A stretch of DNA of 64,000 bases from Shewanella oncorhynchi (GCF_012584455.1 NZ_JABAEB010000003.1:344217-408216), one strand, 5' to 3'. Positions 52,767 to 61,887 are shown, numbered from the stretch's first letter. Notes: a model not told the origin generated them from the sequence alone. A program made the numbers and translations.

Positions 52767-53144
52767 ATGATTACTAAGAAATATATCGTTGTCAATCCAC
52801 ATGAAAGTGAGTTCCCTAACCCCATTACGTTCAAAAAAGGTGATCCTCTTGTCGTTGGAGAAAAATATGAAGGTCCTGAAGGCTGGGATCTCTGGTTCCT
52901 TTGCACTACGCCAGGGCAAGATGCTGGTTGGGTTCCTGGTCAAGTGATTCAGCGCCTAAAAAATGCCAACGGGCTGGCGCTTGAGGACTATACGGCAAGA
53001 GAACTTAATGTGCATGAAGGGGAACAACTCATTGGCACACGAATGTTGAATGGCTGGGTATGGTGTATAAAAGCTGTCAGCGAAGAATCAGGGTGGGTAC
53101 CATTAGAAAACTTGAAAGAAGTGGTAGATCTATCCCGCGACTAA
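52767..53144 (+). CDS. Tandem SH3-domain protein
   Basis: 125 residues, no signal peptide. Two bacterial SH3-like repeats: the first (about 5-65) ends in 'DAGWVPGQVIQ', the second (about 70-120) in 'ESGWVPLENLK'; each starts with an acidic 'GDPLVVGE' or 'GEQLIGTRM' RT-loop-like segment. Repeats of this eukaryotic-like form occur in many small bacterial proteins of unknown role, probably as peptide-binding modules. Stand-alone gene; a palindromic terminator follows at 53300. Confidence 0.82.
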   Translation: MITKKYIVVNPHESEFPNPITFKKGDPLVVGEKYEGPEGWDLWFLCTTPGQDAGWVPGQVIQRLKNANGLALEDYTARELNVHEGEQLIGTRMLNGWVWCIKAVSEESGWVPLENLKEVVDLSRD

Positions 53145-53299
53145 AGCACCTTTGCTATGCAGTCAAATCCAAGATGGCTCCTTGGTGTATTGTGCCAAGA
53201 GGATGATGACTGGCGGATATTGAGAGCTTATATCTGGCACGCAGAAGTCATTGGCGTAAAAGTGTTTTTTAGCGCAAGCTTTCCGTTTCTGTTAATAAA

Positions 53300-53328
53300 A
53301 AAGCCAGTATATTCAATATACTGGCTTT
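53300..53328. terminator. Bidirectional terminator
   Basis: AAAGCCAGTATA (53300-53311) pairs exactly with TATACTGGCTTT (53317-53328). An A-run on the left gives a T-run on the minus strand, serving ylqF; the SH3 gene ends 156 nt upstream. Confidence 0.75.
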
Positions 53329-53437
53329 AACTTTAAACTTGATTAATGAGCACTATAAGCTGGAATATAAAAGTCATCAGCATCTTGTCTTTAACAAACT
53401 ATGCGCCTTATATTCCAAATGCAGAGTGACAGGCTGA

Positions 53438-54379
53438 CTAGTCGTTATGACGTTTGCCTGAACGTTTAAGTCTCTCTGCTGCCAGTTTGGCTTCTTTCTC
53501 TGCTTCTTTTTCGGCCATGATACGGGCGACTTCAATCTTTTCAAGCTCTGCCATCGCAGGCGTTTCTAGCGAGAGTAAGCCTATTTTCCCCGAGCGATAT
53601 TCATGCAGTAATAACTCTGATGCCTTGTGCATATCGATGCGACCACCGGGACGCAGCGCACCACGTTTGCGGCCGATTTCCTCGAGAAGTGCGACATCAT
53701 CCTTGGGTAATTCACTTAAGTTATAACGCTCACAAATCTCTTTTGGATAAGCGGTTAAGAAATACTTGGCGGCGAACAGGGCCACATCTTCATATTCCAT
53801 TGCCGTATCTTTAATTGCACCAGTGACGGCAAGGCGATAGCTGCTCGCTTCGTTATCCACTTTGGGCCATAAAATACCCGGGGTATCCGACAGCACGATA
53901 CCGTTACGTAAATTGATCCGTTGCTGGGTTTTGGTTACCGCAGGTTCGTTACCAGTTTTGGCGATAACACGGCCAGCTAAGGTATTTATAATGGTAGATT
54001 TCCCAACGTTGGGTATCCCCATGATCATAGTGCGAATGTCTTTTTCGGTTTTATCGCGACTTGGCACTAGCTTACGGCAGAGATCAGGGATTTTTTTCAC
54101 CATTGCCGCTTGCAGCGTTGTGATCGCCGTGGCTTTGACGCCTTGCTCACGCTCTAAGTATTCAATCCATTGTGCGGTGATCTCTGGATCGGCCAGATCA
54201 GATTTATTGAGCAGTTTGATACAAGGTTTGTCGCCTCGAAGCTGAGCCACCATGGGGTTTTCGCTACTGTAGGGAATACGCGCGTCCAGCACTTCGATAA
54301 CAAGATCGACCTGAGGCATTGCCTCTTCAATCTCCTTGCGTGCCTTGTGCATATGCCCCGGATACCACTGAATTGCCAT
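53438..54379 (-). CDS. ylqF: Ribosome biogenesis GTPase YlqF/RbgA
   Basis: 313 residues. Circularly permuted GTPase motifs in order G4-G1-G3: 'LLNKSDLAD' (about 57), 'GIPNVGKSTIINTLAG' (about 120), 'LSDTPGILWPK' (about 167). The N-terminus 'AIQWYPGHMHKARKEI' is the YlqF signature, followed by 'VIEVLDARIPYSS'. The C-terminal ~40 residues are Lys/Glu-rich. Acts in late assembly of the large ribosomal subunit. Single gene, divergent spacing to the oxygenase gene upstream, which has its own terminator at 54444. Confidence 0.93.
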   Translation of the reverse strand: MAIQWYPGHMHKARKEIEEAMPQVDLVIEVLDARIPYSSENPMVAQLRGDKPCIKLLNKSDLADPEITAQWIEYLEREQGVKATAITTLQAAMVKKIPDLCRKLVPSRDKTEKDIRTMIMGIPNVGKSTIINTLAGRVIAKTGNEPAVTKTQQRINLRNGIVLSDTPGILWPKVDNEASSYRLAVTGAIKDTAMEYEDVALFAAKYFLTAYPKEICERYNLSELPKDDVALLEEIGRKRGALRPGGRIDMHKASELLLHEYRSGKIGLLSLETPAMAELEKIEVARIMAEKEAEKEAKLAAERLKRSGKRHND

Positions 54380-54443
54380 GATAACGCCTTGTCCTAAATA
54401 ACTTAAAGAACGGCTATTCTACCTTGAAGGTGGCGAATGTCAT

Positions 54444-54468
54444 AAAAAAAGCGCCCTAAGGCGCTTTA
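54444..54468 (-). terminator. Terminator of the IPNS-like oxygenase gene
   Basis: AAAGCGCC (54448-54455) pairs with GGCGCTTT (54460-54467) around CTAA. The A-run at 54444-54450 is the T-run on the minus strand, 60 nt after the stop of the 54530-55369 gene. Confidence 0.88.
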
Positions 54469-54529
54469 ATCGCTTAATCCTTGACTGTCTCTTGCGATTG
54501 TTACTTGGATTAATAGGCTGAATTAAGGC

Positions 54530-55369
54530 TTAGATCACCCCAAGTTCGCGCAATCTTTCCATTAGATAACTGTCAGCCGTATAGCGATCCGATAGCACGA
54601 CTGCAGGGTTTGGATGTAAAAATAACGGCAAAGAGATCCGTGACTTGGTTTTATCCGTACCTTCAGGATTGATGACGCGGTGTGACGTCGATGGGAAATA
54701 GCCGCCAGAGGCTTCCTGTAACATGTCACCGATATTGATAATAATGTTGCCAAAATCGCTTGGGACATCTAACCAAGTGCCATCTTTGGCTTTCACTTGT
54801 AACCCAGGCTCATTGGCTGCAGGTAACACTGTGATAAGGTTAATATCTTCGTGGGCCGCGGCGCGAATGGCGCCCATTTCTTCACTGCCTGTCATCGGCG
54901 GGTAATGCAGGATACGCAGTAAGGTTTTTTGGCTATTGGTGATCATTTCTGGCAATGGCATCGAAAACTTGGCTTTTACGTCTTCTGGTGAGTAGGTTTC
55001 GATCCACTCTAATAGTTCTGCAGCCAGTGCGTTGGCTTTATCGTAATAGGCGAGAATATTGGCACGCAGTGAATCGGGGATACGGCCCCAAGGGTACACG
55101 TGGTAGTACTCTTTAATGTCTTTGACTGTGTTGCCTTTGGCGGTTTCAGAAATCGACGCTGGGAAGAAACCGTCGTGGGTTTCTTTTTTAAACATATAGT
55201 CGTTTTTGGCTTCTGAATTAAAAAAGGCTTGCCACTCGGTGTAGATGTCTTCAACTAAGCGCTTATCAATCGGATGATTAGATAAAACACCAAAGCCAGT
55301 TTCCCGAAGTGATTCAACGAATTGCTGGGCACTGTCTTCAGCGCGGTAATCAATGGTTTCTAATTTCAT
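54530..55369 (-). CDS. Isopenicillin-N-synthase-like 2OG-Fe(II) oxygenase
   Basis: 279 residues. N-terminal DIOX_N-like part ('FVESLRETGFGVLSNHPIDKRLVEDIY'), then the double-stranded beta helix with iron ligands H and D in 'AAHEDINLITVLPA' (about 188-190) and the distal H in 'PSTSHRVINP' (about 248), followed by 'RISLPLFLHP' with the R-x-S that binds 2-oxoglutarate. Family covers gibberellin-oxidase and flavonol-synthase-like enzymes; bacterial members are mostly of unknown substrate. Stand-alone; ATG is followed by a good helix and preceded by AAAATGAAA with no strong ribosome site. Confidence 0.88.
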   Translation of the reverse strand: MKLETIDYRAEDSAQQFVESLRETGFGVLSNHPIDKRLVEDIYTEWQAFFNSEAKNDYMFKKETHDGFFPASISETAKGNTVKDIKEYYHVYPWGRIPDSLRANILAYYDKANALAAELLEWIETYSPEDVKAKFSMPLPEMITNSQKTLLRILHYPPMTGSEEMGAIRAAAHEDINLITVLPAANEPGLQVKAKDGTWLDVPSDFGNIIINIGDMLQEASGGYFPSTSHRVINPEGTDKTKSRISLPLFLHPNPAVVLSDRYTADSYLMERLRELGVI

Positions 55370-55728
55370 TTTGGTTTCTACTTGTTATATTTAGTTGTAA
55401 TTTGACCCGCTGCAAGTGTAGCCGTGTGCTGATGTGGGTGCAAATACTCAGCTACTGTGATCTGGATCAACTGCCGTATTTTCCGTCATTTATGCAGTCG
55501 CTTATATAAGCACTTATATTAGTACTTACTTGAGTGGTAAGATTTTAGTCACCAAATCCGTTAGTATGGGCATTAGATTTGTTGTGATTGGATTGATGTC
55601 AGCTGCATTTTGAAGCCGAGTGCAAGAAATCTTGCTTGGAGTGGGTCTTATGTTGGCTTCCTTATAAATCAGCTTCTTAATCAAAGAATATCGAAATACA
55701 CAACGACGTGAGTCGAAAGGGCATTAAT
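55370..55728. other. Divergent promoter region
   Basis: 359 nt between the divergent oxygenase and msrAB genes. Contains several short AT palindromes (around 55500-55530) but no element I can name; AAAGGG at 55716-55721 is the msrAB ribosome site. Confidence 0.45.
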
Positions 55729-56634
55729 ATGAATAAACTGACCGATTTTGAACGCTATGTTATCGAAGAGAAAGGCACTGAACGCCCCTTTAGTGGTGAG
55801 TATTATGAGCACGATGCTAAGGGTTTGTATTTATGCAAAAAATGCCATGCCCCCTTGTATCGCTCTGAGCATAAATTTAATGCCCATTGTGGCTGGCCTG
55901 CCTTCGATGATGAAATTGCCGGCGCTGTAACCCGCCATATAGACGCTGACGGCCGCAGAACTGAAATTGTTTGTAGCCAGTGCAGCGGTCACTTGGGGCA
56001 TGTCTTTGAAGGTGAAATGTTAACACCTAACAATATCCGTCACTGTGTTAACTCAGTTTCTATGGTGTTCAAAGGGATGGATGATGCTGTTGAACAAGCA
56101 CCGAATCACTTTGCGACTTTTGGTGCTGGGTGTTTTTGGTGCGTCGAAGCGATTTTTAAAAGCCTAAAGGGCGTGGTGAATGTCACTTCTGGCTATGCTG
56201 GCGGTGATGCCCATGATGCCGATTATAAATCTGTTTGCTCGGGCCAAACCGGCCATGCAGAGGTTGTGCATATCGAGTTCAACCCTGAGGAAATTGATTT
56301 TACGACGTTATTACAGGTCTTTTTTGAGAGCCATGATCCGACCACGCTTAATCGCCAAGGTAATGATAAGGGGCCACAATATCGCTCCGTGGTGTTTACC
56401 CATAATGCTGAGCAGATAGAGCAAACTACCGCTATGCTGACTCAGTTAGCAGCAGCCAAGGTTTTTGATGCGCCGATAGTGACCCAAGTTTCAGCATTTG
56501 ATACTTTTTATCCCGCTGAAAATTATCACAACGACTACTTCGCTTTACACGGTGAGCAGCCCTATTGTCAGATGGTCGTGCGTCCTAAAGTCGAAAAAGT
56601 GAAAGCCTTGTTTACAAGATTGCAGAAGGCTTAA
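55729..56634 (+). CDS. msrAB: Fused peptide methionine sulfoxide reductase MsrB-MsrA
   Basis: 301 residues from ATG 55729 (AAAGGG 7 nt upstream). N-terminal MsrB (about 5-125): zinc-binding CKKC and CSQC pairs, 'HCGWPAFDDEI', catalytic Cys in 'IRHCVNSVSMVF'. C-terminal MsrA (about 137-300): 'FGAGCFWCVEAIF' with the nucleophilic first Cys, 'GYAGGDAHDADYKSVCSGQTGHAEVV', 'YRSVVF'. The fusion repairs both R- and S-sulfoxides of methionine. No signal peptide, so cytoplasmic, unlike the secreted PilB form of Neisseria. Terminator at 56665. Confidence 0.95.
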   Translation: MNKLTDFERYVIEEKGTERPFSGEYYEHDAKGLYLCKKCHAPLYRSEHKFNAHCGWPAFDDEIAGAVTRHIDADGRRTEIVCSQCSGHLGHVFEGEMLTPNNIRHCVNSVSMVFKGMDDAVEQAPNHFATFGAGCFWCVEAIFKSLKGVVNVTSGYAGGDAHDADYKSVCSGQTGHAEVVHIEFNPEEIDFTTLLQVFFESHDPTTLNRQGNDKGPQYRSVVFTHNAEQIEQTTAMLTQLAAAKVFDAPIVTQVSAFDTFYPAENYHNDYFALHGEQPYCQMVVRPKVEKVKALFTRLQKA

Positions 56635-56664
56635 GCGATTTAGCACAGGGTGTTAAATACAAAG

Positions 56665-56690
56665 ACGCCACCGATAAAGGTGGCGTTTTT
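56665..56690 (+). terminator. Terminator after msrAB
   Basis: ACGCCACC (56665-56672) pairs with GGTGGCGT (56679-56686), followed by TTTTTT-like run. Confidence 0.9.
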
Positions 56691-56788
56691 TATGGGGTTT
56701 CTAAAGTGCAAAACCTAGTTGTTCTCTTAACAAGCCGCTTAGCTTGGGTTTAACGATTAGCGTAACTTTTGATTCGCTACCGACGCAA

Positions 56789-57772
56789 CTATCGGCTTTC
56801 AGTTAACCATTGGGCGTATTGTTTGGTGTAATAGCTGACAATCAAATCTGCACCCGCCCGCTTTAAGCCGATAAACGTTTCAGTCACCACCGCACGCTCA
56901 TCCAACGCGCCCGCAAGGGCGGCAAATTTAATGCCCGCATATTCACCGCCGACTTGATAGGCGGCGAGTGGTAAGTGGGTTTCTTGTCTTAAACGGCTGA
57001 GCACATCTAAGTAGGGTGTGCCGGGTTTAACCATCAGGATATCGGCGCCTTCGGCTTCATCTAATGAGGCTTCTAACAGGGCTTGACGACCATTAGCATA
57101 ATCCAGTTGATATCCCTTGCGATTTCCACTGAGTTCACAATCGACCGCGGCTCTAAAAGGACCGTAGAAGGAAGAGGCGAATTTTGCCGAGTGGGCCAGA
57201 ATCGCCACATGTTCAAAACCTGCGGCATCGAGCCCTTGGCGAATGGCTTTTACTTGACCGTCCATCATGGCCGATGGTGCTAACATATCAGCGCCCGCTT
57301 TGGCGGCTGTTATCGATTGCTTAACTAAATTTTCGACTGTGAGGTCGTTGCAGACTTCATTATTGTGAACTACGCCGCAATGGCCGTGATCTGTGTATTC
57401 ACAAAAACAAATGTCGGGGATCACCATCATCTCAGGCACGGTAGCTTTAATGGTGCGCACCATACGGGCGAGTAAACCATTGTCGTCCCATGTATCGCTG
57501 CCCTTATCATCCTTAGTGTGGGAAATCCCAAAGGGCATCACATAGCGGATCCCGAGGGCATAAAGCTCGCGAACTTCATCCGCCAGTGCGCTCTCAGGTA
57601 AGCGGCTGATGCCAGGTAGCGTGGAGATGGGCACGGCATGGGTGATGTGCTCTTCAATGAACAGGGGATGGATAAGATCGCTCAGTGAAATATGGGTTTC
57701 GCGCAGCAGATCGCGCATTGCTTCTGAATTACGTAAGCGTCTTAAGCGACGCAATGGAGGCGTGTTTAACAT
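56789..57772 (-). CDS. hemB: Delta-aminolevulinic acid dehydratase (porphobilinogen synthase)
   Basis: 327 residues. Active-site zinc cluster 'CFCEYTDHGHCG' (three Cys), the two Schiff-base lysines in 'AHSAKFASSFYGPFR' and 'DILMVKPGTPYLD', and 'APSAMMDGQV' are all present, so this is the Zn-type enzyme. Condenses two aminolevulinates to porphobilinogen in heme synthesis. An FNR/CRP-like sequence lies 150 nt upstream (57923-57936), which would fit oxygen- or respiration-linked control of heme supply in a cytochrome-rich organism. Confidence 0.95.
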   Translation of the reverse strand: MLNTPPLRRLRRLRNSEAMRDLLRETHISLSDLIHPLFIEEHITHAVPISTLPGISRLPESALADEVRELYALGIRYVMPFGISHTKDDKGSDTWDDNGLLARMVRTIKATVPEMMVIPDICFCEYTDHGHCGVVHNNEVCNDLTVENLVKQSITAAKAGADMLAPSAMMDGQVKAIRQGLDAAGFEHVAILAHSAKFASSFYGPFRAAVDCELSGNRKGYQLDYANGRQALLEASLDEAEGADILMVKPGTPYLDVLSRLRQETHLPLAAYQVGGEYAGIKFAALAGALDERAVVTETFIGLKRAGADLIVSYYTKQYAQWLTESR

Positions 57773-57922
57773 GAAATGTCCTTATCGAAGGCGGGTTAAA
57801 GCAATCGTACAATACTAAGGGAATAGCAAGGGATAAATTCGTCCCTTACTTTTGTGCTCTGACAATCAAAGTTGAAAAAGTTTCCCCAAGCGAGCTATAT
57901 TCATTAATGAGTTTATTGATCA

Positions 57923-57936
57923 TTGACTTAGATCAC
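57923..57936. promoter_or_regulatory. FNR/CRP-like site between hemB and tsaB
   Basis: TTGAC-TTAG-ATCAC matches the FNR (EtrA) consensus TTGAT-N4-ATCAA at 8 of 10 positions, and with the following A reads TTGA-N6-TCACA, close to a CRP site. It is 150 nt upstream of hemB and 188 nt upstream of tsaB. Confidence 0.4.
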
Positions 57937-58123
57937 ATAAATCCATCTCGTCCAGATTTGCGACTGAATATCATGCGGGCGCTATTTTAGCTGAGTTGCT
58001 TGCTTAGCCCTTTGTTTTCGGGCATTTGATGTTATTATTTGCGCCAGTTTTCTCATGGCATATTCGCGCAATACAGATTATGTAAATTTGATGCGAAATC
58101 TTGCCCGCTAATCCGGTTTTGAA

Positions 58124-58837
58124 ATGACAATAACACACGAACACTCTGCTTGTATTCTTGCCTTAGACACTTGTACCGAATCCTGCTCAGCTGCGCTGCA
58201 ATACCAAGGTCAGATGTATGCTGAACTTGCCGATGCACCGCGTGAACACAGTCAACGTCTGCTGCCTATGGTCGATTCAGTGCTCAAGCAAGCGGGCATT
58301 CGCTTAGATAAAGTGACTGCGATTGCTTACGGACGAGGCCCTGGCAGTTTTACGGGGATCCGTATCTGCACTAGCATGACGCAAGGTCTGGCACTGGGGT
58401 TAGATTTGCCTGTGATTGGTATTTCAACCTTAGCGGCAATGGCACAAATGGCGATTAGCCAGCATCAAGCCGAGCAAGTTTTGTGCGCCATTGATGCGCG
58501 CATGGGGGAAGTGTATTGGGGCCAGTTTGTGGCCGTTGACGGTATTGCAACGCTTGTCGGTAAAGAAGTGGTCAGTTCACCTGCGGACGTACAACTTCAG
58601 CTCGATACTCAAGCGCCAATTGTGGGCTGCGGCACAGGTTTTGATGCTTATCCCGATTTGCTGGCACTCGGCAAGGGGATTTTAGCTCTCGAGGCCGTGA
58701 AATATCCCGATGCAAAGGCTATGCTGATATTGGCTGAAGCAGGCATAAAAGCTGGACTGACAACCTCGGTCGATGAGCTTGAACCTGTGTACTTACGTGA
58801 TACAGTCACATGGAAAAAGTTACCCGGTCGTGAATAA
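58124..58837 (+). CDS. tsaB: tRNA threonylcarbamoyladenosine synthesis protein TsaB
   Basis: 237 residues (E. coli 231). 'ILALDTCTESCSAAL' (ATPase-like first strand), 'REHSQRLLPMVDSVL', 'AYGRGPGSFTGIRI' and 'VIGISTLAAMA' are TsaB hallmarks. It lacks the metal-binding His of TsaD, as expected for this partner, which scaffolds TsaD and TsaE for t6A modification of tRNAs reading ANN codons. Followed 106 nt later by a small unknown gene; in many relatives it stands near fadD and rnd, as here. Confidence 0.93.
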   Translation: MTITHEHSACILALDTCTESCSAALQYQGQMYAELADAPREHSQRLLPMVDSVLKQAGIRLDKVTAIAYGRGPGSFTGIRICTSMTQGLALGLDLPVIGISTLAAMAQMAISQHQAEQVLCAIDARMGEVYWGQFVAVDGIATLVGKEVVSSPADVQLQLDTQAPIVGCGTGFDAYPDLLALGKGILALEAVKYPDAKAMLILAEAGIKAGLTTSVDELEPVYLRDTVTWKKLPGRE

Positions 58838-58943
58838 GCTGTTCTTTGCCTGAGTATCTGCGATAGAATCTCAGGCAATTAATGCTAAGCATTCTTTACG
58901 ATGAATGGCTTAACGATGGATAGTGCAAACTTAAGGCTTCTTG

Positions 58944-59258
58944 ATGCAAGTTAATGTGAATCAAATGAGTTTGACGAATGCCGTAGCGAGTAATAGACCC
59001 GCTATCGCTCAGGGGCTGACTGCGCCTGAATCGTCACGCCCAGTGATTGAGCAAGATGCCGTCGAAGCCCTTAGTTTAGAAACTCAGCCTAAAAGTAAAA
59101 ACGCAGCGGGAAATTTACAGTCAAGGCTTGGTGCGCACCTCGAGTATGAGCAAGATACTCGCGGCCATCAGGGAGCGATTGCCCAATATTTACAAACCCA
59201 ACATGCCGCCAAACGCGATGAAATTCAGCAAATGGTGGGTGTGGACTTGTATGCTTGA
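58944..59258 (+). CDS. Small hydrophilic protein, unknown function
   Basis: 104 residues from ATG 58944 (AAGG 7 nt upstream). No signal peptide or membrane segment. Gln/Ala/Glu-rich with a likely disordered first 60 residues (TNAVASNRPAIAQG, then ETQPKSKNAAGNL) and a C-terminal helix ('HQGAIAQYLQTQHAAKRDEIQQMVGVDLY') that looks conserved in style. Its last 8 nt overlap the start of the membrane peptidase gene, so the two are translated together. Not a family I can name. Confidence 0.75.
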   Translation: MQVNVNQMSLTNAVASNRPAIAQGLTAPESSRPVIEQDAVEALSLETQPKSKNAAGNLQSRLGAHLEYEQDTRGHQGAIAQYLQTQHAAKRDEIQQMVGVDLYA

Positions 59259-59979
59259 GCATCAAAAAACGTCTTCTAGTTCAACCTCGCGATTTTCCTC
59301 TTCTAAACTGACAGGCTTAGCCACAAGCGGTGTGCCAAGCCGTGGTTTGTTTATTATCGAGCTAGTTTTAGCTTTATTGATAACTCGAATTCCCTATTTG
59401 AGCGTGCCGTTTAAATGGCTTGAAAGCTATTTTCATGAACTGTCCCATGGCATTGCAACGATTTTAAGCTCGGGCGTGGTCAGCCATATTCAGTTGTTTC
59501 CAAACGGCGCAGGATTTTGTTTTAGCCAAGGCGGCTCGCCGATGTTTATTGGCTTTGCTGGGTATTTTGGCGCAGCCTGTTGGGGATATTTAATCTATTT
59601 ATTAGCGACTTGGCCAAAGGGGATCCGCGTGAGTTTTGCCTTGCTAGGTGCCTTAGTCGTGCTAAGCGGCTTGCTTTGGGGCAGGGATATTCTCACGTTA
59701 GTGATTTTAGCTGTGCTGACTATTATTTTGTTGTTACCGCTTAAACTCAGTCAAAACAAAATATTGACTCAGTTTTTGCGTATTATTGGCTTGATGATCA
59801 TGCTTAATGCACTTGCGAGTCCGACTGTGTTGCTCGGGCTTGATGGTCAAGGTGATGCAGTGATGTTGGCCGAGCGTTCTTGGATCCCCGTGTGGATTTG
59901 GGTGGGATTATGGTTATTAACCAGTGCCTGCGCTTTGTATTTTGCGTGGCGCCGCGTAGATAATGCTGCAAGTCGTTAG
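59251..59979 (+). CDS. M50B-like membrane metallopeptidase
   Basis: 242 residues from ATG 59251, overlapping the previous stop by 8 nt. After a Ser/Thr-rich N-terminus come about six membrane segments; the zinc motif HELSH (HExxH) is in 'ESYFHELSHGIATILSSG' at the end of the first helix pair. 'LFPNGAGFCFSQGG' and 'FIGFAGYFGAACWG' follow as in M50B (SpoIVFB-like, mostly uncharacterised) proteins. An active protease is plausible, but the usual third-ligand NPDG-type motif is not obvious. The tight overlap with the 104-residue protein suggests a substrate or regulator pair (inference). Confidence 0.8.
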   Translation: MLEHQKTSSSSTSRFSSSKLTGLATSGVPSRGLFIIELVLALLITRIPYLSVPFKWLESYFHELSHGIATILSSGVVSHIQLFPNGAGFCFSQGGSPMFIGFAGYFGAACWGYLIYLLATWPKGIRVSFALLGALVVLSGLLWGRDILTLVILAVLTIILLLPLKLSQNKILTQFLRIIGLMIMLNALASPTVLLGLDGQGDAVMLAERSWIPVWIWVGLWLLTSACALYFAWRRVDNAASR

Positions 59980-60189
59980 TTCTCAAGCTTGTTTAATGCC
60001 TCAGTCGTCTAGTGTTTTTCCCATCTTTTTTCTGCTTTGAACTTTGTTGATTTAGGTAAAGGTGATTTTGCTCATCACTTTGAGCCATAACCACTTATGT
60101 CACTCAAAGCTTAGTTTTCCGACTTCTATTCCTTGGATTTTTGGCCATTGGCTGCTAGGTTAAGCCTTCGGTATCCATGGAGAATTACA

Positions 60190-61002
60190 ATGAAAAAAGT
60201 CACCTTAGTTGCCAGTCTGCTGCTTGCTGGTTTATGTTCGAGTGTTACCTATGCCGATGAAAGCTTAGATAAAGTCTTAAAAAGCGATTTTCGTCAGGCT
60301 AAAAATGCCAGTCGTGACGTTTATCGTCATCCCGCTGAAACCTTAACTTTTTTTGGCATTACCCCAAAACAGACTGTGATTGAACTCTGGCCGGGTAATG
60401 GCTGGTACAGTGAAATATTAGGGCCTTATCTTGCTAAAGAGGGCCAATATATCGCAGCCAGTTTCGAAACAGCTCCTGCAACAGATACTCCCGGAAATCG
60501 TTATCGCGCGAACGCGGGTACTAAGTATGCTACGTGGATGACGGCCAATAAAGACGTCATGGGCAATGCTAAGATTGTTACCTTCGATCCTCCACATAAG
60601 ATGGATTTAGGTGCTGACGGTAGTGCTGATCTGGTATTAACCTTCCGAAATCTACATAACTGGGCATCGACAGATCAGCTGGAAAACGTGTTTGCCGCGT
60701 CTTATAAAGTGTTGAAGTACGGCGGTATCTTTGGCGTGGTAGAGCATAGAGCTAACGAAGGAATGAACTTCAGCACTGGCTATATGGATCAAGCGGCTAT
60801 GGTTGCTTTAGCCAAAAAAGCAGGTTTTACCTTAGTTGAAAGTGCAGAAATCAATGCGAACCCCAAAGATACGAAAGATTACGCCAAAGGTGTTTGGACG
60901 CTACCGCCCTCTTTTGCCTTGGGTGATACCGATAAAGAAAAATACCAAGCGATCGGTGAAAGTGACCGTATGACACTTAAATTTGTCAAAAAATCATCTT
61001 AA
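60190..61002 (+). CDS. Exported class I methyltransferase-like protein
   Basis: 270 residues from ATG 60190 (GGAG about 8 nt upstream), giving a Sec signal peptide MKKVTLVAS...VTYADE. The mature part is a Rossmann methyltransferase fold: motif I 'TVIELWPGNGWYSEIL', 'DLVLTFRNLHNWAST' (motif IV region), 'LKYGGIFGVVEHRA' (motif VI). This periplasmic methyltransferase family (COG4798-like) is unusual because SAM is cytoplasmic; function unknown. Followed by an alpha/beta hydrolase gene after 21 nt, so probably one transcript. Confidence 0.83.
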   Translation: MKKVTLVASLLLAGLCSSVTYADESLDKVLKSDFRQAKNASRDVYRHPAETLTFFGITPKQTVIELWPGNGWYSEILGPYLAKEGQYIAASFETAPATDTPGNRYRANAGTKYATWMTANKDVMGNAKIVTFDPPHKMDLGADGSADLVLTFRNLHNWASTDQLENVFAASYKVLKYGGIFGVVEHRANEGMNFSTGYMDQAAMVALAKKAGFTLVESAEINANPKDTKDYAKGVWTLPPSFALGDTDKEKYQAIGESDRMTLKFVKKSS

Positions 61003-61023
61003 TTACCTGACATCAGAGGCATT

Positions 61024-61887
61024 ATGTGGCAATCTTTCGCCCCCAAAAATCAAATCGAATTTGTATTACCTCATATTACGGTCGCGGGCCGATTATGGGG
61101 GGCGAAGGATAAACCTTTATTGCTTGCCTTACATGGTTGGTTAGATAACGCCAACAGTTTTGAACCTTTAACAGCGCATTTACTCGATTATCAAGTGCTC
61201 GCTATTGATTGGCCAGGACACGGCTTTTCTGCACATAGGCCGGGACACTATCCGCTGCATTGGATTGATTATTTGTATGATTTAGACGCGTTGTTAACGG
61301 CATTACCGCAAAAGCCAGCGGCAATGATTGGGCATTCGCTTGGCGGTATAATCGCCTCAGCTTACACGGCGACATTTCCCGAAAAGGTTAACAAGCTGGT
61401 ATTGATTGAAGCGTTAAGCCCCTTGTCTGAGTTGCCAACGCAAGCTAAGGCGCGATTGAAAAAAAGCTTCTATCAGCATGAGAAGTATTTAACTCAGAAG
61501 CATGGGCAGGCAAAGATTTACGACAGTATAGATACTGCGGTGCGGGCGAGGGCACATTTAACAGGACTTGCCGAACCTTGGTGTCGTTTGTTGCTCGATC
61601 GTAATATGCAGCCCGAAGGTGATGGCATAGGTTGGCGTAGTGATCCTCGATTAAGATTAGATTCACCCCAACGATTAACCTTCGCCCAAGTTGATGCCTT
61701 GATGCAGGACATCAATGTCGAAACCTTATTAATTTGTGGCAAACAGGGATTTAGCCAGTTGCAGAGCGCGATACCTAAGGCCAGAACGTGGTTCAAGCAT
61801 TTGTCTGAACACATAATTGAGGGCGATCATCATGTGCATATGGACAATGCCGAAGGCGTTGCACGTTTGATCCGCAAATTCGTTTAA
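61024..61887 (+). CDS. Alpha/beta hydrolase
   Basis: 287 residues. 'LLALHGWLDNANSFEPL' (oxyanion HG), nucleophile elbow 'GHSLGG' (Ser at about 103), and the C-terminal catalytic His in 'EGDHHVHMDNAEGVARLI'. The arrangement is that of esterase/epoxide-hydrolase-like Abhydrolase_1 proteins. Substrate unknown. It sits between the exported methyltransferase and fadD; no signal peptide, so cytoplasmic. Confidence 0.9.
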   Translation: MWQSFAPKNQIEFVLPHITVAGRLWGAKDKPLLLALHGWLDNANSFEPLTAHLLDYQVLAIDWPGHGFSAHRPGHYPLHWIDYLYDLDALLTALPQKPAAMIGHSLGGIIASAYTATFPEKVNKLVLIEALSPLSELPTQAKARLKKSFYQHEKYLTQKHGQAKIYDSIDTAVRARAHLTGLAEPWCRLLLDRNMQPEGDGIGWRSDPRLRLDSPQRLTFAQVDALMQDINVETLLICGKQGFSQLQSAIPKARTWFKHLSEHIIEGDHHVHMDNAEGVARLIRKFV

